Assembly (NCBI GenBank): GCA_017163975.1
Contig: JAFFSR010000309.1
Coordinates: forward strand, 1,962,001 to 2,026,000
DNA length: 64,000 nucleotides
Source: Anastatus disparis
Taxonomy: Eukaryota > Arthropoda > Insecta > Hymenoptera > Eupelmidae
Reading direction: 5' to 3'
The notes under the pieces are model-generated. The model was not told the DNA's origin. It saw only the letters and a program-made list of their open reading frames with translations, and ran no database searches. Positions 22,020 to 34,011 of this stretch are shown one piece after another. The position numbers and the translations under genes were made by a program. Within the stretch, counting starts at the first letter, position 1; each line of letters starts with the position of its first letter.

Positions 22020-25000
22020 TAATTTTTCGTTTTTTTTTAAGAGTAAAAGTGTTTCATTTTGTTTTATTTCATGTAATGTTATCGAGTAACAATTTTAAAT
22101 TCAAATTGCCGCCCAGCGAAACGACAGCAGCGTTGAAAAAAGAAGAAGAAGACGATAGTGGCGCCCTCGGAAAAAGAGAAAGATATTTTAAAGAAGAAAT
22201 GTTTTCTTTTTTGATTTTTATTTATTCTAGAAGTTTAAAACATTAACATTAATGCGAATAATTATTCAGTGTGATAAAAGCGATTTATTTATTATCATAA
22301 ATGTGTATAATAGAATGTGTGAGCCGAAAAGTTTGTAAACGATTAGTATGGAAAAGAGAGAGAAAGCTAGAAACAGAAAACAAGCGTGTGCAAGTATAAG
22401 CTGGTAGTTTGAATAGAAGCGCGCAGAGAAAAAAATCAAATTAGAGTTGTTCAACTCGATTTTAATAATTTTTAATAACGAGATTAATTAATTATAATTT
22501 TTGCGAATCAATAAGAATATTATTATAACAAAAGAAAAGTAATTATTTAAAATAATAATATCTAGCGCCCGGAAAAGTTAATGTAAAATGTATAAGACGT
22601 GTTGTGATTGGTCCGCCGAAAACGTCTTGAGTCGTCAAGTTCAATAACGACGGGCCCGGCGTCAGTCCATTGTGAGCTGTGTAAAAGAGCAGTTGCTTGC
22701 TAATAGAAAGAGTCTAATCGAGTACAAAGAGAGCATTGTTTTAAGAATTTGTGTTAGAGTCAATCGCTAAAATATTTTCTTTTAAAGTGTAAAATATAGT
22801 AGAGCCATCCGTAAATTCTAGCATGAGTAAGTTTCGAGAAAAAAAGTTATAAAGAGTGTAACATGGCAGATTGGTCATATTACTTAAGTGTGTATTTGTA
22901 ACGCATATAGACGACAGAAGGGAGCATCTAACTACTGGCAAGACAAGAAGCAGATAAATATCAAAAGCATAACCCAAAATCGTTGGCACACACGTGCAAA
23001 TCTCTATAGCACGTATACTGAGCACTGATATAGATAGCAAATAGCTTGACTCGAGTAGCTGAGCTTGGGTCCGTTTAGGATCGTTTGTCTCTCTCTTGCG
23101 GCGCGCGCAGTGTACAGCACGAGAGATGAATCTGAGCATAGACAAGAAGTAAAGGCATTGCATCATTCCTTCTGTCGCCGGCGTCCGGTAAAGAGCGTTA
23201 CTACTTGCGATATTGCGTAATACTTTTCTGGTTGTGTGTTACAATTATCGTATTTAGTAAGAGTGAGACTAAGTAGCTTCAATAAATTATAGTTCTTTTA
23301 TTTTATTTAAAATCAAGTCTCGTATTATTGCGAGTGCCTTAGTGCTACGTAAAATAGCATAATTTATTGCTTTATTTGTGCGACGTATGTGCCGGGTGAT
23401 CTCGTGCGCGTCCTATTGCCTAATTTCCCTTCGTGCTATTATAACTCTTTTCTTTATTTGCTCGTGCCCTTTTTGCGTGTGTCTGTTATTTTATATAACT
23501 ATCTGCTTTTACTCTTGCCGATAGTTCCGTTGCTAGTGCAAGCGGCGTCGTGTACGCCATACGCGGCTGGCACCCATTTTGAGCGCGCGTGTTATAATTG
23601 TATGGTTATTGAAATAAAGTTTTTTTTTATTTATTCAATCAATTGGAAACCCGCATCTTATATTATTTATACCTTAGTGCAACCTCCTGATCCCCAAGGT
23701 TGTCACAAGAGTAAATTTAAATTAGTAAAATTTTAAAATCTGTGTGTCAATTTATTTTTCTTATTTTCTTTACGAAAATTTCAATAGAGCCACGGTGAAT
23801 CGTTCTTTTTGCTACCACCGTAAATTTAAACGAGAAAATAAGTTATTTTCTTTTAGTGTATTTAGTAGCGCCTTTTTTTTGTGAAGTGTCTTCTTTTATT
23901 AGCGCCGCTTTATTGGAAATTTCTAACATTTCTCTTGCTGATTTTCATCCAAGCCCAGCCGATTACGCTTTCTCTCACAACGAGTAGCGCCGATCACCAG
24001 AACATCAGAGAAAAATCAAGGAGAGCCAATTGAAGAAAAAAAGACAGAGCGAGATAAAGAGAGAAAGCACGAAAAAAGGTATACATTAAAGGAAATATTT
24101 ATTTTTCTGCATGAGCTTGCGCGTTATTTGTGTAAACGTAGAATCAATGTAATTGTGCGTAGTTAATTTTGTAGAGTTCTCGTGTAAAATATTAATTGAT
24201 CTTTTAAAAAAAAATCAGTCAGAAACGGACTAATAATTACGTTGAGCGTACTTGTAACATTAGTGGATTTTAATTAATTATTTAGTAGCGAGAAAAGGAA
24301 AATTTTTCATTAGTATATATATATATATATATATATCCAAAAGTGTGGGATTGTGAAAAGAAAATCGAAATTCCGATATTTAATTTTTTTTCGTAAATTT
24401 CATTTGTGGAATTGAGCTAGTCTTTGCGCCGTTTAGCCGATTCCACGAAGAGAGCCACTGTTGTCGTGAAAAGAGAGAAAGTAACTCGCCAGCTTTTAGA
24501 TAGGATAAGCTTGCGCCCGCGTGTTAACAGAGAACGAGAACTTAGCCGTGCGACGCTCTAGCCTCTCTGTATAGATACAGAGAGTATATTATAGTGGTGC
24601 CATAGCTAACGTAAAGAGTGAGTGAGACAGATATGGCGCCATAACAGAAAACTAGTCAATGAAACTAATGTGATTTATTTAAAATAATGTATTGTTAATA
24701 GTAAAAGTGATTGAATTCAAGAGAATAATTAGATAGTAGCGTGAATTTTTATTAATGATAATTTGTTTAAATAAAAATAATAATAATTAAAGCTAATTGT
24801 TTAAAAAAATAATTTTGCATTTTTTTGTGTGTTCAACTAATTATATTTATTAAAAAAGTAGTGTATTTTGCCTTTTTTCCTTTCGTTTGATATTTTGGCC
24901 TTAGTCCCGAACGAAGGATATAGTTCTCCAGTGAATCCCCTCTGCAGATTTTTATAGTTTTGCAAGTAAATAAATAAATAATTTTGGCGTTTTCGGGAGT

Positions 25001-25200
25001 AGCTGGACGCCTAGCTATTTACAACGTCGCAAAATATGTGGGAAAAATTTTAAACTTAGATATGTATGTAATAAAAATATTGTTATTTTTTTAAATTAAA
25101 AATTTTACAAAATAAAATAAAAATAATTTAATAAAAATTATATTTAAGTGTTTGATTTAAATTTTTATCCAACAAAATTTAAGTTTAATCATTTAATTAT
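22020..25200. other. 3-kb stretch of different composition, possibly LTR or promoter-derived
   Basis: Less AT-rich than its neighbours, with GC-rich patches (22590-22680, 23520-23600, 24420-24600) and several AATAAA signals, for example at 23281 and 23612. Those two are each followed by ~100 bp ending in CCTTAGTGC motifs (23336-23345 and 23673-23680), which resembles R-U5 ends of LTR elements. No gag or pol frame was found. A (TA)n run lies at 24316-24336. Identity unresolved. Confidence 0.3.
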
Positions 25201-25453
25201 TTTTTTTTATCTATTTAGGCCTATTATAACCTATGAGGCTAATACAGTAAAAAAATTTAGTACATAAGATAGTAATAAACAATAAACAACACATGCATAC
25301 ATGAAATAGAAATTATAATGCTAGGTTACACTCATTTAAAAATTTTATCAAAATCAAAATAACTTTGAAGTTCAAGTTCTTTAGGATAATACTAAGTTCA
25401 TTACTGATATAAATCTTGTTCAATTTAAATTCTCCAAACATTTTTTCACGTTG

Positions 25454-26386
25454 TTAATTAAAAATTTGGCACTTCCAAAAGATATGTTCAGCATCTTCAT
25501 TTTCATGGCCACATTCACAGGCAGCCGAGTCTACAAGGCTTTTTCTTTTCAAAGATGAAGTTGCGTTGTAGTGGTCGGCTCTTAACTGGTTCATAGTAAC
25601 TATGGCTCTTCTGTTGAGATTTTTATTTTTAAACCAAGAAAGTCTTCTGTCGTCATCAAAATTTTGAAAGTATTTGATGCCTTTGAAGGTTCCTAATTGT
25701 AGCATAGTTCGATTATGGTCAACTAAGGCTTGGCTTTTCCAAATGGTTTTAGAATCGGAATACGAAATTAAAAATTTTCCTATAGAATCCTTTGTAGCAC
25801 TCCCAGCATAATGGTCTGCTAGTTCGTTTCTTGCAATTCCGATATGTGCTGGAATACAAACCAATTGTAACGGAATTGAAACACTACCATTTTTATTTAT
25901 TTTCCAGATTTTGTTCTTGGCTTCGGCAATTGAATGATGACTAAAAGACAAAAGTTTAGAGCTCTGTAAGACTAGACAAGACTAGACTAGACAAGACTAG
26001 ACAAGACTAGACTAGACAAGACTAAACTAGACAAGACTAGACTAGACAAGACTAGACTAGACAAGACTAGACTAGACTAGACAAGACAAAGACTAGACTA
26101 GACTTTGAGAATTCGAAAAGATAGTATGTTGTTTGTTATTTTTAATAACCAAGTCATGGGCAAAATTAATTGCAAGAGTTTCTGCAGTGAAAATGGAACA
26201 GTAATCATCAATACTGAAGATGATGACAACATGGGAATCTTCTGTGACACAGGCAGACCCGACGGAGAAAGAATCTTTGGTCTTACTTCCATTAGTGGAA
26301 TATATAACCGCGCTCTCTTCAGAATAATAACTATCAAAAACAAGACCTGGATTATTGAATTTACGAAAGAAATTTCCCAACTCCAA
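25454..26386 (-). pseudogene. LINE ORF2 C-terminus: RNase H and Cys-rich tail
   Basis: Minus-strand RNase H of an I-group-like LINE. The first part (26386-26100) has VIYSTNGSKT (normally YTDGS) and FTAETLAINFA (AEL/AET Glu). The second (25951-25454) has LVCIPAHIGIARNELADHYA (PxHxGIxGNExAD) and a zinc-like tail CECG..ENEDAEHIFWKC. A pentamer-type minisatellite at 25967-26106 sits between the two halves and breaks the frame. The first catalytic Asp is Asn. The RT portion continues at 29260 beyond an inserted mariner-like element. Confidence 0.8.
25967..26106. repeat. AGACT/AGACA minisatellite inside RNase H
   Basis: About 140 bp made only of AGACT and AGACA pentamers in irregular order (for example GACTAGACAAGACTAGACTA). 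It is placed exactly between the two halves of an RNase H frame, so it expanded after the LINE inserted. Confidence 0.9.
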
Positions 26387-26455
26387 ATTAACTTGAGGGA
26401 AAAAATGAATGGTTTCATAATTATTAGCATAGATATTATCGATTTTGAAAACATA

Positions 26456-29244
26456 CAGGGTGAGGAAAAAGTATGGGAACCCCTGAAAATTTTTTGATAT
26501 TTATAATAAATCAAAACAGAAAAAAGGCACACCCTAGGTAATTTTAAACAAGAAATCTGATGGCAACCTTGGATTTGACCTTGAACTTCATTTGCAAGGT
26601 TATTTCCAGGTTAATCTCATTTTTTTAAATATGAACCCCTACTTTTTATACTGTAATCAAAAAGAGCGGAAAATTTTACGTCCAAACATGTATTCAGATA
26701 TGAGGTTAACGTAACCTCTAGAGGTCAAATAGAGGTCAAAGTATGACTTCATAAAAATCTCTCTAGTTTAGTGGTGTAACAAAACAAACAAAAGGCATAC
26801 CCTAGGTAACTTTTAATGAGAAACCCAACGGTGACCTCTAATTTCACTTGAAACCTCATTTTCAAAGTTATTTCAAGGTCAACCTCATTTCTGAACCCCT
26901 ATTTTTGATGCTGTATTCGAAAAGAGTGGGAAATTGTATGTATAGAAACAATTCAAGTCCGAAGATAGCATAATCCCTAATCCTCCTTTCAGCGCTACCC
27001 AGAAACAACGACGTGGACGTAGGAGAAATCTGTCCCCTTTAGGGTGTTTTTTACAGTGAGTTCCCCTTGCCTCTCACTCTGGGGTGCCTTTTTACAGTAA
27101 GTTCCCCTTGCCTCTTACGTGAATAAATTTGCAACAGATATTTAAAATGTTCTCCATTTGCTTCCTGACAGTAACCAATCATATTGTTAAATGATTTAAT
27201 TACATCTTGGATCATCTGTCGTAAAATAACATTAACTTCTTAAACTATTCTACGTCCTAATTCTTCAAGGTTTTCTGGATTATTCCTGTATACCCGATCT
27301 TTTCAATACCCCCACAAAAAATAATCCAAAGGTGTTAAGTCTGTAGATCTTGGAGCCCACTCTACTGTACCTCTTCTACCTATCCCTCTTTCAAAAAATG
27401 TCTCTTTCAGGTATTGTCTGACATTGATACCGTAATGAGCTGGAGCGCCATCTTGCTGAAACCATTTATTTTCAAAATCATCTCCTCTTTAGGCCTGAAT
27501 AGCTGGAACAATCTGATTTCGCGAAAGTTGTCAATAACTTTCAGCGTTTAAAATTTCTTCGATAAAAAAAGGACCTATTATTGTATCATCTACCATTCCT
27601 GCTCACACATTCAATTTTTGAGGATATCATGTGTGACTTTCTCTCATCCAATGAGGCTTTGTATCGGACCAATATCCAAAGTTATGACGATTGACTTTGT
27701 CATTTAATTGAAACGTCAGTTCGTCTGAAAAAACAGTATTTGTAAAAATATTGGATTTTCAGTTATCATTTCTATCATCGCCTTACAAAATTCAATCCGG
27801 CGATCAGGATCATCCTCATTCAATTCTTGTACAAGTTTCATTTTGTGAAGATGGAATTTGTTACCTTTAAAATTTTAAAAACAGATTTTTGATCAATGTC
27901 CTATTGTAAAGCTACTGATCGAGATGATTCATGTGGATTTTCCACAAAAGACCGTAAAACATCCGAAGATTTTCCTTCATTTGTTACTGTTCATGGTCCT
28001 TCAGTTACAGCACGATTTTTAATAGACCCCGTTTCTTCAAAACGTCTTAAGGTCTTCGAAACTGTGGATTTAGACAAAGGAATGTCACCATCGCCGTTTC
28101 GAAATGTTGAATTAAAGAGATAAACAACATTAGTATACGAATTTTGCAAAAACCAACCCCTTATCATTAGCAAAGATATTCGCTTTCTTTTAGACGAACG
28201 AAACATTTTAAAAGTTTAAAAAAAATGTTATGTAGCTATTGAAACCAACAAGAAAAGGAAGAATTAAGAAATATTTGACGAATTTCTCGAATTAGTTGAA
28301 CCACAAAACGCTATTTGTTCTTTTTTTATTGGTCAAGTAATTTTTTATTTCAAGAGTATGTTTAATGACAAAACTATGACAACAAAAAAATATGGTTTCA
28401 ACTTACAATTAGTACAAATCAAGAGCAAATAAAATTTTAAAATCTAAATGATAGAAATTTTTTATTTAAAAATACATATGTACAAGCACTTCTATTTTAT
28501 TTCTAAATTTACACTTATTTCAGATACCTTTCAAATAATTTCGAATTTTTAATAAACAATTAGCTTTACAGCCCATGAAAGAGGAGAAAACGTGATTTTT
28601 AAAGGTTGCCTTTTAAAAAAAATTTTTTTTTTTCAAATAAAATAAATTAATGACAGATCTTCAAATTGCTTTTTATTTGTTTTGTAACAAAAATTAACCT
28701 TGTTTTTGTATTTTAGAAAATACTTCTTCGAAATTTTTGAAGATTTATTACTCAGAAATATATTAAAATTTTCCATTAGTAGGCCAGGAGAGCTACCCCA
28801 AAAATAGTCATTTTAAAGAACTCGCTTGATCTTGAAATAACCTTAAAAATAAAGTTGAAGGTCAAATCCAAGGTCACCATCGGATTCTTTCTTCAAAGTT
28901 ACCTGCTTTCCGTTTGTTTTGTTTTACCACTCAACTATAGAGATTTTGAAGAATTTATACTTTGACCTCTATTTGACCTCTAGAGGTTACGTTAACCTCA
29001 CACCTAAACACATATCCGGACGTAAAATTTTCCGCTCTTTTTGATTACGGTATAAAAAGTAGCGGTTTCTATTCAAAAAAATGAGGTTGACCTTAAAATA
29101 ACCTTGGAAATAAGGTTCAAGGTCGAATCCAAGGTCACCATCGGATTTCTTGTTCAAAATTACCTAGGGTATGCCTTTTTTTGTTTTGTTTTACTATGAA
29201 AGTCGCAAAATTTCCAGGGGTTTCCATACTTTTCCCTCATTCTT
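26456..29244. mobile_element. Long-TIR mariner-like element nested in the LINE
   Basis: Flanked by TA on both sides (26454-26455 and 29245-29246). Inverted ends share TGAGG(G/A)AAAAGTATGG and stay similar for roughly 480-500 bp. Each TIR contains two tandem sub-units of ~300 bp carrying CATACCCTAGGTAA and GGTGACCTTGGATT. 2789 bp in all. A decayed transposase lies on the minus strand between the TIRs. The insertion separates LINE RT (29260-29905) from RNase H (below 26455). Confidence 0.8.
27075..28206 (-). pseudogene. Mariner/IS630-type transposase, degenerate
   Basis: From the ATG at 28206: an N-terminal helix-turn-helix region with LSKSTVSKTLRRFEETGS, then the catalytic core. The triad motifs are visible: FSDELTFQLND (first Asp), WFQQDGAPAHYG (second) and DLTPLDYFLWGY (third). 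I count 41 residues between the second Asp and the Asp of LTPLD, i.e. a DD41D spacing. The C-terminus has IGYCQEANGEHFKYLL. Stops follow FLWGY and RRIV, and there are further stops and shifts in the middle. It ends in a duplicated GTTCCCCTTGCC block at 27030-27115. Confidence 0.8.
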
Positions 29245-29259
29245 TATAATATTTTATCA

Positions 29260-30110
29260 GTAAAAGTAATCACATTATTAGTACACTCGGTAATTGATCT
29301 TTTTCTTTAAAGTTTAGATCTTTTGTGCTTGATGAAGAGCTACCAAAAGTTTTTGTGTGCTGAATTTGACATGTTAGAGAGAGCCTTAAGTATATAATTA
29401 CAACCCAAGTAGAATGCTCTGTCCTTAATAGATGGGATTTTAGACTTCGCTAAGATAACAATTTTTGGAGTGGAAATTCGGTAACCCATAGCAGTTCTTA
29501 GAGCCGAATTTCGTTTTCAATGATGTTGGCAAAAGTGATAGTCTTAGGATGATAAATAAAGACACTAAAATCAATGACTGAACGCATGCAACTTTTGTAT
29601 AAAGTGAGCAATGTCTCTGGATGAGAACCCCACCAAGTATTACACATGTATTTTGAAATCTGATAAGCTCTTTAACATGTAGTGGCCATGTCTTTTATGT
29701 GTAGTTTGAACGTGAGTTCATAATTAAAAATAATTCCGAGAAATTTTGTGGCTTCGATAGATTTAATTTTGTGACCATTAACAAGAATTGTCGTATTACC
29801 TGGTAGTATGTTTTTCTTGTTAAAATTTATAAAATTAGTTTCTTTTAGATTTAGTACTAGACCCAGATGTGAAAGATTAGTGCATATAATTTTAACACTT
29901 TTTTCTAAGGATCACTTTTGGCTTTGTTCATAAATTCTAAGGTGTTCTCCTCAGAATTCAAAGTAAAGAATACCCTGTTATCGGAGATTTTTGAAAATGT
30001 TAGTAAATTTTTAACTGACAAAATTTTTTCAAACTGATCTATGTAATCGTCATTAGTAAAACCGCCGATTGAACTTATAATCAGTGACTGTGACAACGTT
30101 GGTAATGTGC
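29260..30110 (-). pseudogene. LINE ORF1 start fused by deletion to RT C-terminus
   Basis: Minus strand. 30110-29905 reads LIISSIGGFTNDDYIDQF and NRVFFTLNSEENTLEFMN, an ORF1-like N-terminal piece. From ~29900 another frame reads LGLVLNLKETNFINFN, ATKFLGIIFNYELTFKLHI and HPETLLTLYKSCMRSVIDFS, the thumb/connection region of a LINE reverse transcriptase. The endonuclease and RT palm are deleted. It continues into RNase H at 26386 across the mariner insertion. Several stops. Confidence 0.65.
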
Positions 30111-30389
30111 TTCTGTAAGTTGTATTTGCATACGAGTGGTTTTTTATTTTGACTAGTAGTTTCTGAAACTAATTTCTCTAACATATCTTTATTTTTTTCT
30201 ACCGTATTATTCACGTTACTATTATTCACTAGCGAAACGCCAACAAGACTTTCGACACCGAAAGCCGAAGTAGGGTTACCTAAAATGTTGTTTAAAATAA
30301 TTGTTGAAATTGTATAATCCTGTGTCCGTCCAACATTATCACCCTCGATAACCGACGCACCTACTTACATGTTCACCTCACTCACAGAT

Positions 30390-30885
30390 TACTATGCCCT
30401 GGTCTTCCAGTATTTTAATTGCTGGAAGCCGCAAGGCTCGAAACATAAAAAGCAATGTAATTGACAGAACGGTAGGCTAATCAAACGTAAACGAAGAAAG
30501 CGAGGATTGAAGTGCCTCTACCAATGAATACGACCAAACCTCTCAGAGTACCAAGTGCAACTGTCATTTAATTATTAAGCTTCGATTTAGCTATTTTCAA
30601 AATCATATTTTCAACCCTTTACATACTAAATAATATCATAAAATTAATAATTATTCTATATGATCAAACTTAACGATAATTACGAAATAGGCTAATTATA
30701 AAACAGATATTATTACTTCTTTTTAATTTATTACTAATCTTAAACTTATATTTTATGTCATTATATACAAAACTTAAATCTAGCTATTTTCAAGCTAATT
30801 ACAAGCTTATATCCAGCTAATATTTAGCTATTTCGAAACTTAAATTTAGCTGATTTTGGCGATTTCCAAGCTAATAACAAGCTTG
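30390..30885. other. Unassigned, AGCTA/AGCTT-rich
   Basis: Possible 5' leader of the minus-strand LINE near 30.4 kb, then 30775-30885 with repeated TAGCTATTT / AAGCTAAT motifs like those at 39920-40130. No gene seen. Confidence 0.3.
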
Positions 30886-31339
30886 AATGAGAGATCAAGC
30901 ATTTGTTTTTGTCATTTTTTACCAGAGCTACAGGATTTTTTGTTAAAAAACAGGTTTTTTTTCAAATGCCAATATTTTGAAAAGTAAGCGAGATAGAAAA
31001 AAACTTTAGAGAAAAAAAAGTTACATTTTTACGTATAGAAAACAAACTTGCAGTTTAAAATAGAATTCAAATAAAAAAAAATTTTTCGACTTTTTTTTTA
31101 TAAATTTTTTATAATTTTTTAGTAGATTTAAAGGTCGAAAAAATTTTTTTTATTTGGATTCTATTTTAAACTGCAAGTTTGTTTTCTATACGTAAAAATG
31201 TAACTTTTTTATCTCTAAAGTTTTTTTCTATCTCGCTTACTTTTTAAAATATTGGCATTTGAAAAAAAACTTGTTTTTTAACAAAAAATCCTGTAGCTCT
31301 GGTAAAAAATGACAAAAACAAATGCTTGACCCCTCATTT
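30886..31339. repeat. Near-perfect 454-bp palindrome (fold-back MITE)
   Basis: Arms 30886-31102 and 31126-31339 are inverted copies with few mismatches. The landmarks CCAGAGCTACAGGATTTTTT and GCCAATATTTTGAAAAGTA return as complements, and the centre is ~23 bp of A/T. The transcript would form a ~215-bp stem. No coding potential. Confidence 0.9.
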
Positions 31340-31609
31340 TAAAGCTGAATAAATACCCTTTTAAACCCAGTTTATTCTTTTAAGCTACGATTATTGGATC
31401 TAAATCTGCAGCAAATTAAAAAAAGACCAATTTTTTGCTTTTTTTTAGTTGTTTTTTAACTTTTTCAAACGACTTAAATTTAAGTTTTTTAAAGTTCACA
31501 ATAGTATTTTCGAAAGCTTTTCACCTGCTCTTTCGAACACCGTTGGATTTTTTGAGTTACGACTTTTAGCTGCTGAGTAATAAAATGTTTTAGCTCTTAC
31601 AATTTTTTC

Positions 31610-32007
31610 TCTGGGTGCGCAAAAACATGTGGAGGGGAGTGTATGTGTCTGTGTGTGTGTATGAATCCAATACGTTAGTTAGATCTCGAAAATTACTTGA
31701 TGGATTTGCTTTAAATTTTGCATACAATTAATTTTTTTCTAACTGGTGCGGAAACTATTTAAAATTGGTTTTCTTAGTGTATTTTATTTAGAGACATTTT
31801 AAGAATTTTAAAAAAATTTCGATTTTTCATTTTTTTTTGTATTTTACGTGAACTACTCAAAGAATTTGCTTGAAAATTTGTATGAAAATTATTTTTGAAT
31901 GCCGAAAAAAGAAAAACTTTTACCAACTGATTTTCTTAGCGCACTTTTAATTTTAGAGCATTTTCAAAATTTTGAAAAATATTTTTTTTTTCATTTTTTC
32001 ATTAATT

Positions 32008-32072
<65 letters not shown>

Positions 32073-33510
32073 TCAAGGAGTCAAAAAAGTGGTTTCCAGA
32101 AAATGTCTGTATGTATGTGTCTGTGTGTGTGTATGAATCCAATACGTCAGTTAGATCTCGAAAATTACTTGATGGATTTGCTTTAAATTTTGCATACAAT
32201 TAATTTTTTTGTCTAACTGGTGCGGAAACTATTTAAAATTGGTTTTCTTAGTGTATTTTATTTAGAGCCATTTTAAAAATTTTAAAAAAATTTCGATTTT
32301 TCACTTTTTTTTGTATTTTACGTGAACTACTCAAAGAATTTGCTTGAAAATTTGTATGAAAATTATTTTTGATTGCCGAAAGAAGAAAAACTTTGAAAAA
32401 CTTATTTTCTTAGCGCACTTATAATTTTAGAGTATATCTAAAATTTTTTTTAGAATTCTTATTTTTTATTTTTTTCTATTTTACGAAAACTATTCGATGG
32501 ATTCGGTCCAGAATTTGTATGCAAGTAATTCGCTATTGTCTGAAAAAAACCAGCTTTGGAAAACTAATTTTCTTAGTGCAGTTTTAATTTTAGAGCATTT
32601 TAAACATTTTCAAAAAAATTTTTATTTTCCATTTAACTTCTATTTTGCGTAAACCATACGATAAATTTTCTTTAAAATTCTTATACAAATAATTCGCTAT
32701 TGTCTAAAGAAAATAAGCTTTTTGAAAACTAATTTTCTTAGTGTGGTTACAATTTTAAAAAATTTTCAAAATTTAAAACAAAATTTCGATTTCTAAAAAT
32801 TTTTTTTATTTTACGTAAAGTACTCGATAGATTTATTCTAAAATTTGCAGGGAAATTATTTGCAACTGTTAAAAGAAGGGAAATTTCCAAAAATTGATTT
32901 CCTTAGCGAAGTTTTAATTTTAGAACATTTTGAAAATTTTGAAAAAGAAATTCTGAAAAGAAAATTGTATTTATTTAGCTAATTAGATCTCGAAAATTAC
33001 TCGGATGTGCTTCAAATTTTGTATACTATATATTATTTTGTCCAAGTACGTGGGAAACTATTGAAAATTAGTGTTTTAGTGTAATTTTAATTCTAGAACA
33101 TTTGTAAATTTAAATTTAAAAATTATTTATTATTTTATTTTTTTTCTATTTCACGAAAATCATTCGATAAATTTGCTCCAAAATTTGTATGCACATTATT
33201 TGCTATCGTTTGAAGAGAATAAGCTTTGGAAAACTTATTTTCTTATTGCAGTTTTAATTTTAGATCATTTTGAAAATTTTGAAATCAATTCATTTTTCAT
33301 TTTTTTGTTATTTTATATAAAATACTCGATGAAATTGCTCCAAAATTTGTATACAAGTTATTTGCTATTGTCTTAAGAAAACCAGCTTTGTAAAATTAGT
33401 TTTTTTAGTGCAGTTTTAATTTTAGAGCATTACTAAATCATATAATGCAAATGGCAAAAGTAAGGAAGAATAAAATTCATTACAACTTAAGTTTGGAGAA
33501 TAAATAACAT
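31610..33510 (+). repeat. FB1 arm (left) with ~165-bp tandem units
   Basis: Two copies of the GT-microsatellite module (31645-31665 and 32100-32135) separated by a TA microsatellite, then at least six ~164-bp units (TTTTAGAGC at about 32262, 32426, 32590 and so on). It ends with the FB1 sub-terminal module ATGCAAATGGCAAAAGTAAG at 33450. The outermost CTCATAGAGAAAGC end is missing. Confidence 0.65.
32013..32071. repeat. (TA)n microsatellite
   Basis: Uninterrupted TA run of ~29 units inside the FB1 arm. Confidence 0.95.
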
Positions 33511-33756
33511 TAGACACTGGATTGTTTCATTACAGTTGATGTTGAAGTTATGCTAACTCTTTATTTCAAATTTCGTAATATATTGTTAAATATTCCAATT
33601 ACATAATAATAACAGATTTATAAAATATACACTATTTTCATATATCCTTCTCTCTCACTTTTCCCATTTTCTAGATCACTTCCTCACTCTATCTAGATTT
33701 CTTGCAAGACCTGCTCAAGTAGTTTTCACCCGCTCCGATAACGAAATCTTTTGTAC

Positions 33757-34009
33757 ACTACCGGTCAATTGATTTTGCCCACCCTAGAGTAAAATTCATG
33801 TAAATAAAAAGTTTTATATCTTCGAAACTAATGATCGCATCTTGAAAATCTAAACATTGTTTGAAATAAAGTAAGTCCGGTATGAACAAAGTCATTTTCT
33901 AATTGCTTAGAACAATGTAAAAAAAATTTTTTTATTAATGTTTTTTGCCCACATATAAGTAAATGCTATTTCTATGGAAATTATGATATAAAAAAAAACC
34001 AAATGGATT
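33757..34009. mobile_element. Tc1-like element end, truncated
   Basis: Starts CACTACCGGTCAATTGATTT, the same terminus as the MITE at 17961-18306, and runs without coding sequence to the start of the LINE at ~34012. Confidence 0.4.
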
Positions 34010-34011
34010 TT

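Noticed and set aside
22741..23166. 141-codon minus-strand frame
   Set aside because: No recognisable domain and biased composition; it lies in the compositionally odd 22-25 kb block and has no supporting signals.
23389..23736. 115-codon plus-strand hydrophobic frame
   Set aside because: T-rich sequence gives a Leu/Phe-rich frame by chance; it overlaps a poly(A)-signal region.
31899..32186. Protein with a long Tyr-Ile repeat
   Set aside because: It is the translation of the (TA)n microsatellite and flanking FB1 repeat.
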